DNA from: an uncultured Polaromonas sp.
Lineage (GTDB): Bacteria; Pseudomonadota; Gammaproteobacteria; Burkholderiales; Burkholderiaceae
Assembly: GCA_946479075.1 (NCBI GenBank)
Contig: CAMLDT010000054.1
Span: forward strand, 1-17,653
Direction of reading: 5' to 3'
Length of the DNA: 17,653 nt
Shown: positions 9,277-16,728 of the stretch, in pieces
Layout of the letters: every line of letters begins with the position of its first letter
Position numbering within the stretch: the stretch's first letter is position 1
The notes under the pieces: generated by a model
Told to the model about the DNA's origin: nothing
The model's input: the letters and a program-made list of their open reading frames with translations, nothing else
Databases searched by the model: none
Program-made: the position numbers and the translations under genes

Positions 9277-10431
9277 GTGCAAATTGTTGAATTCACCGCC
9301 GACAGCCTGCGCTTTTCAGACACCCTGCCTGAGAAAGCCCCCGCCGACGGGTTCGTCTGGGTGTTTGTGGATCGCGACGAGTTTGACACCCACCAGCCGC
9401 TGTTGCAGCAGGCGGCGCAGCAACTGGGCGGCTCCGCCCTGCTGGACCTGCACCGCCAGGACCTGGGCAATGCGGTTCATCCTTCGCACTACGACTTCAC
9501 CTCGATCTACGACCTGATCATCTTTCGCCGGCTGGCCACGCCCGCCGAAACCCGCGCGGAAGCGGAACACGAGGCGGCCATCGAGGCCTATCACGGCCAG
9601 GGCGGCCAGCCGCGGATCAAGCCGCACGGCGGCATGGCGGCCTTCAACCGCATCAGTTCGCGCGCGGTGGCTTTTGTGGTGTTTGACCGGCTGCTGATCA
9701 GCGTGCACCCGCGCGGTTGTTACACCGCCAAAAGTTTCATCGAGCGCTCCCTCACCGACGCCAAGTTCAGCGTGGACGCCGTCTCGGCGCGCAGCCGCAT
9801 TCCGTCAAGCCCGGCCGACCTGGTGCTGCGCATGGTCAACGCCATGGTGGACAGCTACCTGGACGTGCGCAAGGAGCTGACCACCCAGCTGGAACACTGG
9901 CAGGCCGAGCTGCTCAAGCCCAACTCGCGCTTCATCAACTGGGGCTCGCTGATGGGCGCGCGCAGCCAGCTGCACGTGCTCGAAGACCTGTGCGACGAAC
10001 AGCACGACGCCATGCAGGAGTGGCTGGACTCGCTGCGCGAGCAGCCGATGTCATCGTTTGCCGCCGATGCGCAACTGGCGCAAACCCGCCGCGACCAGAT
10101 GGTGGCGCGCGCGCGCGACGTGATCGAGCACATCCAGCGCGTGGTGCACCATGCACGCCGGCTCGAACAATCGGCCGAAACCGTGGTGCAGATCCACTTC
10201 AGCGCGCAAAGCAACCGCACCAACGACATCATGCGCACGCTGACGGCACTGACGGCCATCTTCCTGCCGCTGAACCTGATCGCCGGCATCTTCGGCATGA
10301 ACTTCGAGTTCATTCCGCTGCTGCACCAGTCCAGCGGGTTCTGGTGGATCATGGCCTGGATGGTGCTGGTGGCCGCCGGCCTGGGGGTGGTGTTCTGGCG
10401 CAAGGACTACCTGGCGCGCACACGGCGCTAA
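9277..10431 (+). CDS. CorA-family divalent metal ion transporter
   Basis: This 384-aa inner-membrane protein has the CorA layout: a soluble N-terminal alpha/beta domain, long helices (about 180-315, rich in charged residues and Gln) and two C-terminal membrane helices. The signature GMN sits at the end of the first helix in AGIFGMNFEF (340-342), and the second helix is WWIMAWMVLVAAGLGVVFW. The C-terminal tail is short and basic (RKDYLARTRR). CorA proteins form pentameric channels for Mg2+ and related ions; relatives with long N-terminal domains may export other metals, so the ion is not certain. I chose GTG at 9277 (MQIVEFTADSLRF) over TTG at 9253 because the earlier residues do not look family-like and that start abuts repeat copy B. 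Confidence 0.88.
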   Translation: MQIVEFTADSLRFSDTLPEKAPADGFVWVFVDRDEFDTHQPLLQQAAQQLGGSALLDLHRQDLGNAVHPSHYDFTSIYDLIIFRRLATPAETRAEAEHEAAIEAYHGQGGQPRIKPHGGMAAFNRISSRAVAFVVFDRLLISVHPRGCYTAKSFIERSLTDAKFSVDAVSARSRIPSSPADLVLRMVNAMVDSYLDVRKELTTQLEHWQAELLKPNSRFINWGSLMGARSQLHVLEDLCDEQHDAMQEWLDSLREQPMSSFAADAQLAQTRRDQMVARARDVIEHIQRVVHHARRLEQSAETVVQIHFSAQSNRTNDIMRTLTALTAIFLPLNLIAGIFGMNFEFIPLLHQSSGFWWIMAWMVLVAAGLGVVFWRKDYLARTRR

Positions 10432-10462
10432 CCGGCAACGAACCGGCGCTGGACGCAGATTG

Positions 10463-11215
10463 ATGGCCCGGCCTGCCTCACCTGTGTTTATCGCCTGCGC
10501 CGGCTGGAGCCTGCCGCGCGACAGCTGGCCGCAGTTTCCCGCAGAAGGCTCGCACCTGGCGCGGTATGCCCGCGTGCTCACGGCCGTTGAAATCAACTCC
10601 TCGTTTTACCGGCCGCACCAGCCGGCCACTTACGCCCGCTGGGCCGGCAGCGTGCCGCCCGGCTTCCGGTTTTCAGTCAAGCTGCCCAAAGCCGTCACGC
10701 ATGAAAAGCGCCTGCGTGATTGTGACGAACAGGTCGCCGGTTTCCTGGAACAGGCCCGGGCGCTCGGCGGCAAGCTTGGCTGCCTGCTGGTGCAGCTGCC
10801 GCCCAGCCTGGCGTTTGACGAATCTACGGCGACGGCCTTTTTCGGGCACCTGCGCAAGCAGCATGAGGGTGCGGTCGCACTGGAGCCGCGCCACGCCAGC
10901 TGGTTCACGCCGGCGGTCGATGCGGCCCTGAAGACCTGGCGGATCGCCCGCGTACTGGCCGACCCGGTGTTGCACGCTGCGGGGCGCACCCCCGGCGGCT
11001 GGCCCGGCCTGGTCTATCTGCGGCTGCATGGCTCGCCACGCATGTATCACTCGCCGTATGACACCGCGACGCTGCAGGCCCTGGCGCTGAAACTGCGGGA
11101 AAGCGCCGACGGCGGCGCCGAGGTCTGGTGCATCTTCGACAACACCGCCTCCGGTGCGGCGGTCAGCAATGCGCTGGCGCTGCTAGACAAAGGGCGCGGC
11201 CAGCCCTTCCGCTGA
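10463..11215 (+). CDS. DUF72 family protein
   Basis: This 250-aa protein belongs to DUF72 (YecE-like), a TIM-barrel family of unknown biochemical function. Characteristic segments are CAGWSLPRDSWP (12-23), VEINSSFYR (42-50), FSVKLPKAVTHE (70-81), the LVQLPPSL strand, LEPRHASWF and LRLHGS near the C-terminus. The start at ATG 10463 is preferred over the TTG three bases upstream; the Shine-Dalgarno is weak. It lies 31 bp after the CorA gene in the same direction and may be cotranscribed with it. Its last 33 bp overlap the convergent glutathione S-transferase gene. Confidence 0.9.
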   Translation: MARPASPVFIACAGWSLPRDSWPQFPAEGSHLARYARVLTAVEINSSFYRPHQPATYARWAGSVPPGFRFSVKLPKAVTHEKRLRDCDEQVAGFLEQARALGGKLGCLLVQLPPSLAFDESTATAFFGHLRKQHEGAVALEPRHASWFTPAVDAALKTWRIARVLADPVLHAAGRTPGGWPGLVYLRLHGSPRMYHSPYDTATLQALALKLRESADGGAEVWCIFDNTASGAAVSNALALLDKGRGQPFR

Positions 11216-11833
11216 CAACACACGCTGCACCGCAGGGCGCTCCAGCATGCGCTGCAAATACGGCCCGAGCTGCGGGCGGGTACGGGCGGCAGGCGTGGCA
11301 AAGTTGCGCGTCCAGCGGCACAGGGTGAACACATAGGCGTCCAGCATGCTGTAGCCCGGGCCGGCAAACCACGGGCCGCCGTGGCGCGACAGTTCGGCAT
11401 CCAGCTGGTCCAGCATGGCTGCGATCCTGAGCTCGGCCTGCGCCTTGACCTCGGCTGCGCCGGCGGCATTGCCCGGCGCCACCGAACGCTCGGGATAGAA
11501 GTAGGTGATCAGCGTGGCCTGCAGCGTGTTGGTCAGCCACATCAGCCATTTGTAGAAATGCGCGCGTTCCGTGCTGCCCAGCGGCGGCGCCAGGCCGCTC
11601 TCGGGGTGGGTGTCGCACACATGCAGGCAGATGGCGGCGGTTTCATACAGCACCAGCTCGCCGTCGGTGAGCGTGGGGACCAGCCCGTTGGGGTTGAGCT
11701 GGCGGTAGGCCTCGGTGCGGTGCGCGCCGGTGGCTGTGTCCACCAGCACTTTCTCGAACGGCACACCCAGCTCTTCGAGCAGGATGTGCGGCACCATGGC
11801 CGCGGTGCTGGGCGAGTAATAGAGCTGGATCAT
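11183..11833 (-). CDS. Glutathione S-transferase
   Basis: This 216-aa cytoplasmic protein has the two-domain GST layout. The thioredoxin-like N-terminal domain starts IQLYYSPSTAAMVPHILLEEL, with the cis-proline in NPNGLVPTL (Pro53) and the glutathione-contact ETAAICLH (64-71, Thr where Ser is usual). The all-helical C-terminal domain includes GGPWFAGPGYSMLDAYVFTL, the N-capping box and hydrophobic staple region. GSTs conjugate or transfer glutathione to electrophiles; the substrate is unknown. The ATG at 11833 overlaps the stop codon of the NTF2-like gene (ATGA), so translation is probably coupled. A much longer open frame upstream (to 12190) reads the NTF2-like gene in another frame and was rejected. 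Confidence 0.92.
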   Translation of the reverse strand: MIQLYYSPSTAAMVPHILLEELGVPFEKVLVDTATGAHRTEAYRQLNPNGLVPTLTDGELVLYETAAICLHVCDTHPESGLAPPLGSTERAHFYKWLMWLTNTLQATLITYFYPERSVAPGNAAGAAEVKAQAELRIAAMLDQLDAELSRHGGPWFAGPGYSMLDAYVFTLCRWTRNFATPAARTRPQLGPYLQRMLERPAVQRVLSAEGLAAPFV

Positions 11834-12231
11834 GATGCCGCGGGCTTGACCGGCGCCAGGAGATTGGCGTCGCGCGCCAGCAGCCAGCGGCCCTGCTGAC
11901 GGTGGAACACGGTCAGCGTGTGGCCGGCGCGCTCGACCGCCGCGCCGCCGGGCGGCGTGACGGTCACGCGCAGGTGCGCCCAGGCAAAGGCCCAGTCGCC
12001 GCTGACCTGAATTTCCTGCACCTCGCTGTGGCCCTCCAACTGCGGCGCGCCGTTGGCAGATTGCGCTTTCGAGGCTGCCGCAAATTCCGCCTTGCGCATG
12101 GGCGGGCGGCCCGGCAGCAGGAATACGGCATCGTCGGCCATCAGGCCCAGCACCGCGTCCACGTCGCCCACTTTCGTCGCCTGCATCCATTCGGCCATCA
12201 GGGCCCGAATCTGCGCTTCGTCATTTGCCAT
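11830..12231 (-). CDS. NTF2-like protein (SgcJ/EcaC, DUF4440 type)
   Basis: This 133-aa protein has the cone-shaped NTF2-like fold pattern. It starts with the helix EAQIRALMAEWMQATKVGDVDAVLGLM, followed by DDAVFLLPGRPPMRKAEF. The curved sheet then ends in the WAFAWAHLRVTVTP and HTLTVFHRQQGRWLLARD strands. Relatives are often annotated as SgcJ/EcaC family oxidoreductases, but a reaction is rarely proven. The ATG at 12231 has a GGAGA about 8 bases upstream and was preferred over the earlier in-frame start at 12258. Its stop overlaps the GST start, and 41 bp separate it from the amidohydrolase gene upstream, so the three are probably one transcript. Confidence 0.87.
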   Translation of the reverse strand: MANDEAQIRALMAEWMQATKVGDVDAVLGLMADDAVFLLPGRPPMRKAEFAAASKAQSANGAPQLEGHSEVQEIQVSGDWAFAWAHLRVTVTPPGGAAVERAGHTLTVFHRQQGRWLLARDANLLAPVKPAAS

Positions 12232-12272
12232 GCTGTGTCTCCGTTCCAGGGAAATCAAGGTTCAGGGAAGGT

Positions 12273-13289
12273 TCAGGGCGCCGGGGTGGCCACGCCAAAC
12301 AGGCCCGCCGCATTGCCCCAGCCAATGCCGCGCGCCACATCGGGCGGCAGGTCGCCGAGCCAGACGCGGTAGCCCTTCATGAGTTCGTCGTAAGACTGCC
12401 AGCGCTGGTTGACCCAGGTGTCCGAGCCGATCATGAAACGGGCCGGGTATTTGAGCAGCAGCGTGCGCCATTCCTCGCAAAGCTTTCCAGCCCCGCAGGT
12501 CAGGCCCGGCCGGTAGGACAGCTCGCCCATCAACGTCGGGTAACGCGCCAGCAGCGCGTCCACGCGCGCGGCCGGTGCACCGCCGATGCCGGTGTGGGCC
12601 CAGATCAGCCGCGCTCCGGGCGCATGCGCCATCAGCAGGTCAATCGCCACATCGTCCACATGCGCCAGCACGGCCAGCTTGTTCTTTTCCGCGAACTGCA
12701 TCAGCTTTTTCGCGACCGGTCCGTTGGCATTGGCGCTGTTGTAGAGGTGGAATTCCCCGATGCCCTTGTACGGCCCGGCCTGCGCGCCGGTGACGCCGCG
12801 TGCAAACTCGGTCTGCACCATCTCGTCAATCGTTTCGTCGCGAAACCAGTTGTCGTAATCGGCACGGTTGCGGTAGAGGCGGATGAAGGGCACCACGGTG
12901 ACGCCGGCCTGCTTCGTTTCAGGCAGGGACGCCAGCGCCCGGGTGCCGTCGTTGGGCCGGGAGTTGGCGACGATGGCACGCACGCCGTTGCGTTTCATGC
13001 GCGCCAGCACATCGGCCGGCCCGTGCGGCCCCGCACATGGTGCCCCCACGCTTGCCGCTGCGCGTGCTGCACTGCCCCCCGGGGGGGCTGAACTTGCTTG
13101 GGACGGCCCGGCGCTGCGTTCGCCGCAACCCCAAGCCTCGACGTTGTAGTGCAGGTGCGTATCAAACAGCGGGCCGGTGTAGTCTGCCGCCTCTGCAAAA
13201 GCCGCAAACGCTACCAAAACAATAGCTATCCACGCCCGTCCAACAAGGGCTGGAGCCCTAAAAGGCTTGAGAATTTGAAGCCGGTCCAT
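12273..13289 (-). CDS. Exported metal-dependent amidohydrolase with repeat-derived segments
   Basis: This 338-aa protein resembles the amidohydrolase-2 TIM barrels. Likely metal or catalytic residues are His45 and His47 (FDTHLHYN), Glu179 (GIGEFHLYN), His210 (VLAHVDD), His232 (WAHTGIGG) and Asp290 (IGSDTW). A signal peptide covers about residues 1-35 (hydrophobic [11 protein letters not shown], cleavage near AEA). The ATG at 13289 is supported by a GAGGGAG Shine-Dalgarno and lies 10 bp after the preceding stop. Two oddities stand out. Residues 11-27 of the signal peptide are encoded by interspersed repeat copy C. Residues about 51-84 are a low-complexity Gly/Ala/Ser/Pro insert encoded by a GC-palindromic repeat, directly after the HxH motif. 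Whether the enzyme is active is unknown. Confidence 0.85.
   Translation of the reverse strand: MDRLQILKPFRAPALVGRAWIAIVLVAFAAFAEAADYTGPLFDTHLHYNVEAWGCGERSAGPSQASSAPPGGSAARAAASVGAPCAGPHGPADVLARMKRNGVRAIVANSRPNDGTRALASLPETKQAGVTVVPFIRLYRNRADYDNWFRDETIDEMVQTEFARGVTGAQAGPYKGIGEFHLYNSANANGPVAKKLMQFAEKNKLAVLAHVDDVAIDLLMAHAPGARLIWAHTGIGGAPAARVDALLARYPTLMGELSYRPGLTCGAGKLCEEWRTLLLKYPARFMIGSDTWVNQRWQSYDELMKGYRVWLGDLPPDVARGIGWGNAAGLFGVATPAP
13039..13138. repeat. GC-palindromic insert inside the amidohydrolase gene
   Basis: About 100 bp centred on C6G7 (13075-13087) interrupt an otherwise well-conserved barrel sequence in frame. The flanking protein reads smoothly ([11 protein letters not shown] ... [17 protein letters not shown]), while the insert codes for a Gly/Ala/Ser/Pro-rich stretch. 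The minus-strand text contains GAACGCAGCGCCGGGCCG and AAGCGTGGGGGC. From memory, these resemble a dispersed element common in Comamonadaceae. Boundaries are approximate and no second copy exists in this window. Confidence 0.6.
13210..13257 (+). repeat. Interspersed 48-bp repeat, copy C (inside the amidohydrolase signal peptide)
   Basis: GCTACCAAAACAATAGCT (13210-13227) is followed by a 30-base half with GCCCGTCC and GGGCTGGAGCC. It aligns without gaps to copies A and B and has the same orientation, antisense to the gene it sits in. It is read through in frame as residues 11-27 of the signal peptide. Confidence 0.85.
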
Positions 13290-13299
13290 GTTTGCTCCC

Positions 13300-14385
13300 T
13301 CAAAAGATTTGCACCGGCAGACCCACGATGGCGTCATGGATGGTGGTTTGCGAATAGATCTCGTAGCTGGTGCCACCCGGAAAACCCAGAACCGTCATGT
13401 AGATGGTGTTTCCGCCGCCCCCGGGGCCGATGTCGTAGCCGCCACCATTGGGCGGGCTGCCGATGTTGCGCCCGAACACCCGGGGCGCCACGCCGCCCGC
13501 ATTTTGCATCTGCCCGGTCGCCATGATTTTGCGGGCCAGAATGTTGCCGGTGGTGTTGGGCGCCCTGTTTGGCACCCCGGCGGGCGAGACATGGGCGCAG
13601 TACATCATTCCGCCGTTTTCGGCCATGCAGAAAGCACAGCCCGTGAATTGCGTGGTCACCATGATGTGTGCGCCGCTCAACTGAAACCCCCGCAGGGTAT
13701 TGAAGTTGACGGTGTTGATGTCATGCAGCGCAGGCGGCACCAGCGCGGGCACATAACGCGGGTCGGTCCAGTGAAAAGCCGTCACGCTTTCCACCTGGAT
13801 CTGCGCCGCATAGGCCGGGAAGACGCCGTTATCGACGGCGAAGACATAACGGTCCCGTGCCGGCTCGTAAAAGAAGCTGCAGGGCCGGATGTTCTGGGCG
13901 GCGACGGGGTTGTGGTTGCCCGATCCCCTGACCACCACCTTGCTGAAGCGCAGGAAGTTCAGCGGGTTGGCCTGCAGCTCAAGCAGTGCCGCATCGGCAC
14001 CCGCATGGCCGCCATTGACCTGGTCCAGCACACAGCCGGCCTTGCGGATATAGCTGGCCAGCTGCTGGCGCACGGTGGAAAAGCTGATCTGCCCGATCTG
14101 GGTCTTGGGAAAGGTGAAGGTCCCGTCAAAATGCCTGATCGCCGTCCACAGCAGAAACAGCGCCCGCGCCATCTCGCGGCGCGGATCTTCGAAAACATGT
14201 TTGCCCAGCGACAGGCTGGTTGACAAGGCGTCGTAGCCGGGGGACATCACCCCCAGCGGATGGGCCGCCGCCATGAAGGCCTGGACCAGCTGGTCGGCGG
14301 CCGCGCGTTCGGGCGCCGTGACCAGGTTGGTGTTTTGCAGGTAGTTCCGCGTGTCTGCAATGCGCTGCGTCGATGTCTTCGCCAT
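13300..14385 (-). CDS. Uncharacterised 361-aa protein with a CNF/CheD-like Thr-Cys-His pattern
   Basis: I do not recognise a named family. The protein has no signal peptide and no membrane helices. The N-terminal third is helical ([35 protein letters not shown]) and the rest looks beta-rich. Its most conserved-looking segment is [11 protein letters not shown] (243-253), followed by YCAHVSPAG (262-270). Thr244, Cys250 and His265 have the spacing T-x5-C-x14-H. Cysteine deamidases of the CNF1, BLF1 and CheD type use a similar Thr-(Ser/Leu-Gly)-Cys-His arrangement, and in CNF1 the Cys-His distance is also 15. A glycine-rich stretch (308-325) follows. The ATG at 14385 lacks a clear Shine-Dalgarno. 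The stop lies 10 bp before the amidohydrolase start, so the two are probably cotranscribed. The deamidase idea is inference only. Confidence 0.75.
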   Translation of the reverse strand: MAKTSTQRIADTRNYLQNTNLVTAPERAAADQLVQAFMAAAHPLGVMSPGYDALSTSLSLGKHVFEDPRREMARALFLLWTAIRHFDGTFTFPKTQIGQISFSTVRQQLASYIRKAGCVLDQVNGGHAGADAALLELQANPLNFLRFSKVVVRGSGNHNPVAAQNIRPCSFFYEPARDRYVFAVDNGVFPAYAAQIQVESVTAFHWTDPRYVPALVPPALHDINTVNFNTLRGFQLSGAHIMVTTQFTGCAFCMAENGGMMYCAHVSPAGVPNRAPNTTGNILARKIMATGQMQNAGGVAPRVFGRNIGSPPNGGGYDIGPGGGGNTIYMTVLGFPGGTSYEIYSQTTIHDAIVGLPVQIF

Positions 14386-14400
14386 CGCTGGTGCTGGTCC

Positions 14401-14433
14401 CGTTGAAGTCGCGTTGAAGTCCCGTTGAATGTG
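14401..14433. repeat. Three tandem 11-bp direct repeats upstream of the 361-aa gene
   Basis: CGTTGAAGTCG, CGTTGAAGTCC and CGTTGAATGTG follow one another without gaps, 16 bp upstream of the ATG at 14385. The 11-bp period is one helical turn. They could be protein-binding repeats or a small tandem duplication. Confidence 0.7.
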
Positions 14434-14445
14434 TCCGTGACGCCG

Positions 14446-14482
14446 AAAAAAGCGATGTTAGCCGCCCCACCGCGGGGGCGGC
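14446..14482 (-). terminator. Probable terminator after the dienelactone hydrolase gene
   Basis: On the minus strand, GCCGCCCC/GGGGCGGC (14475-14482 with 14461-14468) has a 6-base loop and begins about 12 bp after the stop codon. Six Ts (14451-14446) follow only 9 bases after the stem, which is less than ideal. Confidence 0.5.
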
Positions 14483-14494
14483 CCGGCTGAAGCC

Positions 14495-15184
14495 TCAGCC
14501 GACGTGCTTGGCGAAGAAATCCAGCGTGCGCTGCTTCGCCAATTTTGCCGCCGCCTCGTTCCAGGAGCCGCGCTGATCGCAATTGAAGCCGTGGTTGGCT
14601 TCATAAACGTGGACCTCGACACCGGGCTGGGCCTTCTTGAACGCTTCGACGGTGTCCAGCGGAATCCAGTGGTCCTGGTTGCCGAAGTGCGCCAGCACCG
14701 GGCAGGCCGGCTGGCGCGCAGGTTCATCGCCCGCCGTCATGCCACCGCCGTAATAAGGCACGGCTGCCGACAGGCCCGACAGTGTGCAGGCCGCGCGCCA
14801 GGTCAGCAGGCCGCCCCAGCAGAAACCAACGATGCCGACCTTGCCGCCCGAAGTCTGGGCTGCATGGTTGATGGCGGCCTGGATGTCCTGCAACACGCCA
14901 GGCGCCGGCAGCGCCTCCACAGCGGTCTTGAGCGCAAAGCCGGCGTTCATGTCGGCTTCGGTGTAGCCCAGCTCGACACCAGGCTTGACGCGGTGAAAGG
15001 TGGCCGGTGCCACCGCCAGGTAACCGGCGGCCGCGTAGCCATCAGCGACCGAACGGATGTGCGAGTTGACGCCGAAGATTTCCTGCAGCACCACAATCGC
15101 GCCGCGGGTTTTGCCCGAAGGTTCAGCCACGTAGGCGGGAAAAGTAAAACCGTCGGCGGATTTGAGGTCGATGAAATTGGCCAT
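14495..15184 (-). CDS. Dienelactone hydrolase family protein
   Basis: This 229-aa cytoplasmic alpha/beta hydrolase shows the dienelactone hydrolase signature: Cys122 nucleophile in GFCWGG, Asp171 in GNQDHWIP, His198 in ANHGFNCD and Glu35 in LQEIFGVN. True dienelactone hydrolases open the lactone ring in the chlorocatechol branch of aromatic degradation. Many paralogues have other, unknown substrates, and no chlorocatechol genes are seen here. The ATG at 15184 has a strong AGGAG Shine-Dalgarno. It lies 45 bp after the isomerase gene in the same direction and is followed by a probable terminator, so the two likely form an operon. Confidence 0.93.
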   Translation of the reverse strand: MANFIDLKSADGFTFPAYVAEPSGKTRGAIVVLQEIFGVNSHIRSVADGYAAAGYLAVAPATFHRVKPGVELGYTEADMNAGFALKTAVEALPAPGVLQDIQAAINHAAQTSGGKVGIVGFCWGGLLTWRAACTLSGLSAAVPYYGGGMTAGDEPARQPACPVLAHFGNQDHWIPLDTVEAFKKAQPGVEVHVYEANHGFNCDQRGSWNEAAAKLAKQRTLDFFAKHVG

Positions 15185-15229
15185 GTGAAAATTCTCCTGA
15201 AAAAAGGCGGGAAAGGAATGCGGTTCAAT

Positions 15230-15832
15230 TTACGCCGCAGCGAGTTTTTTCTCAAGCAGGTCCAGCCGGTCCTGGCCCCAGAAGATCTCGCCGTTCACGA
15301 CATAACTCGGCGCACCGAACACGCCGGCCTCGATGGCCTGCCGTGTGTGCGCCTCATAAATCTGCTGGACCTCCGCTGCCTTCGACTGCGCCATCCGCGC
15401 GGGATCCCCGCCGCTGGCGAGCAGGATTTCTGCCAGCACCCCATCGCTGGCAATGTCACGCTCTTCGACCCACACCGCGCGGAAAATGGCGCCGGCCAGT
15501 GCCATCGCCGCTGCGCTGCCGTCGTGCTGGCCCACCGCGGTGATCAGCCGCGCAGCCGGATCGCCGCCCACCGGGAAAAATTTCGGCTGGCGGTTCAGCG
15601 GCATCTGCAGGTGCTCGCTGAAGCGTTGCAGCTCCACCAGCCGGTAAGCCTGGCGCTGCGGCGCGCGCTGGCCCAGCGGCAGACCGCCGGAGATCGGGAA
15701 AATTTTTCCGAAGTCCACCGGCAGCACCCGCACAGCGGCGCCGGCGGCCTGGGCAATCTGCGCAAATCGTGTGTGGCCCAGATAGGTCCAGGGGCTTTGC
15801 GGCGTGAAGTAATAGTCGATGGTGGTGCTCAA
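15230..15832 (-). CDS. 2-hydroxychromene-2-carboxylate isomerase-like protein (DsbA fold)
   Basis: This 200-aa protein matches the glutathione-dependent 2-hydroxychromene-2-carboxylate isomerases (kappa-class GST/DsbA fold), which act in naphthalene-type degradation. It starts IDYYFTPQSPWTYLG, with Ser13 at the glutathione-activating position. The cis-proline lies in GVFGAPSYVV (Pro175), and NGEIFWGQDRLDLL (180-193) is a family C-terminal motif. No other naphthalene genes are visible, so the substrate is open. The start is TTG at 15832, supported by GGGAG 7-8 bases upstream. It is divergent from the SDR gene across 92 bp and followed by the dienelactone hydrolase gene. Confidence 0.9.
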   Translation of the reverse strand: MSTTIDYYFTPQSPWTYLGHTRFAQIAQAAGAAVRVLPVDFGKIFPISGGLPLGQRAPQRQAYRLVELQRFSEHLQMPLNRQPKFFPVGGDPAARLITAVGQHDGSAAAMALAGAIFRAVWVEERDIASDGVLAEILLASGGDPARMAQSKAAEVQQIYEAHTRQAIEAGVFGAPSYVVNGEIFWGQDRLDLLEKKLAAA

Positions 15833-15881
15833 GAAGGTCTCCCGCAGGCTGTGCAGCCGATGATGTACATTGATTCGAGCC

Positions 15882-15897
15882 CCCGGTTGTAACCGGG
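15882..15897. promoter_or_regulatory. Palindrome between divergent genes (possible operator)
   Basis: CCCGGTT-GT-AACCGGG has perfect 7-bp arms around a 2-bp centre and lies in the 92-bp divergent gap between the isomerase and SDR genes. No T-run follows closely enough to make it a terminator. An operator for a dimeric regulator is plausible, but no regulator gene is nearby and no convincing -35/-10 pair was found. Confidence 0.45.
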
Positions 15898-15924
15898 TTT
15901 GTCATTTTCCGCTGGAGACCGGTT

Positions 15925-16671
15925 TTGTCACCCATTGTCCTGATCACCGGAGCGTCGCGCGGCATAGGCGCCGCCACAGCGCTGCTGGCCGCCCGCCAGG
16001 GTTATGCCGTCGCCGTCAACTACACGTCCAACTCGCTGGCCGCCGACGAGGTGGTCCGGCAGATCCGCCAGGGCGGCGGCACGGCCATCACCGTGCAGGC
16101 CGATGTGGCCGACGAGTCGCAGGTGCTGGCCATGTTTGAAAAAGTCGATGCCAAACTGGGCCGCCTGACGGCGCTGGTCAACAACGCCGGCGTGGTGGAC
16201 CGCACCGAACGCGTGGACAGCATGAGTATGGCGCGCCTCAAGCGCATCTTTGACATCAACGTGATCGGCACCATGGTCTGCACACGCGAAGCGGTCCGGC
16301 GCATGAGCACGCGCTACGGCGGCACGGGCGGTGCCATCGTCAACCTCTCCAGCGTCGCCGCCCGCCTGGGCGCGCCGGGCCAGTATGTGGATTACGCGGC
16401 CGCCAAGGGCGCGATTGACACCTTCACCATCGGCCTGTCCAGGGAGGTGGCGGCCGAAGGGATTCGGGTCAACGCGGTGCGCCCCGGCATCATCGAGACC
16501 GAGATTCACGCCTCGGGCGGCCTGCCCAACCGCGCACGCGACCTGGCGCCCCAGGTGCCCATGCAGCGCCCCGGCAGCGCCGACGAAGTGGCGCAGGCCA
16601 TCGTGTGGCTGCTGTCCGACAATTCCAGCTACACCACCGGCGCCACGCTGGATGTGACGGGGGGCAGGTAA
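15925..16671 (+). CDS. Short-chain dehydrogenase/reductase (SDR)
   Basis: This 248-aa classical SDR has every hallmark: the nucleotide-binding TGASRGIG (8-15), NNAG (86-89) and the catalytic set Asn112, Ser143, Tyr157 and Lys161 (YAAAK). It ends TGATLDVTGGR, as FabG-like and sugar or alcohol dehydrogenase relatives do. The VNYTSN segment after the second strand (31-36) has no acidic residue at the NAD position and suggests NADP(H). The substrate cannot be deduced. The start is TTG at 15925 with GGAGA 7 bases upstream. It is divergent from the isomerase gene and convergent with the glycosyltransferase gene. Confidence 0.93.
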   Translation: MSPIVLITGASRGIGAATALLAARQGYAVAVNYTSNSLAADEVVRQIRQGGGTAITVQADVADESQVLAMFEKVDAKLGRLTALVNNAGVVDRTERVDSMSMARLKRIFDINVIGTMVCTREAVRRMSTRYGGTGGAIVNLSSVAARLGAPGQYVDYAAAKGAIDTFTIGLSREVAAEGIRVNAVRPGIIETEIHASGGLPNRARDLAPQVPMQRPGSADEVAQAIVWLLSDNSSYTTGATLDVTGGR

Positions 16672-16685
16672 ACCTGCGGGGGTGC

Positions 16686-16716
16686 CGGCATTCCGGGCGA
16701 GGACTCGCCGATGCCG
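16686..16716. other. Hairpin between convergent genes
   Basis: CGGCAT/ATGCCG (16686-16691 with 16711-16716) encloses GGCGA/TCGCC with a 4-base loop (16696-16700 with 16705-16709). It fills most of the 57-bp gap between the SDR stop and the glycosyltransferase stop. There is no T-run on either strand, so it may protect 3' ends or assist termination in both directions. Confidence 0.5.
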
Positions 16717-16728
16717 CCCGGCGACCGT

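Noticed and set aside
11183..12190. Extended 335-aa reading of the GST gene
   Set aside because: The first 119 residues read the NTF2-like gene out of frame. The internal ATG at 11833 gives a normal GST length.
13290..13376. Upstream extension of the amidohydrolase (29 extra residues)
   Set aside because: It overlaps the preceding gene, while the ATG at 13289 has a strong Shine-Dalgarno and starts a proper signal peptide.
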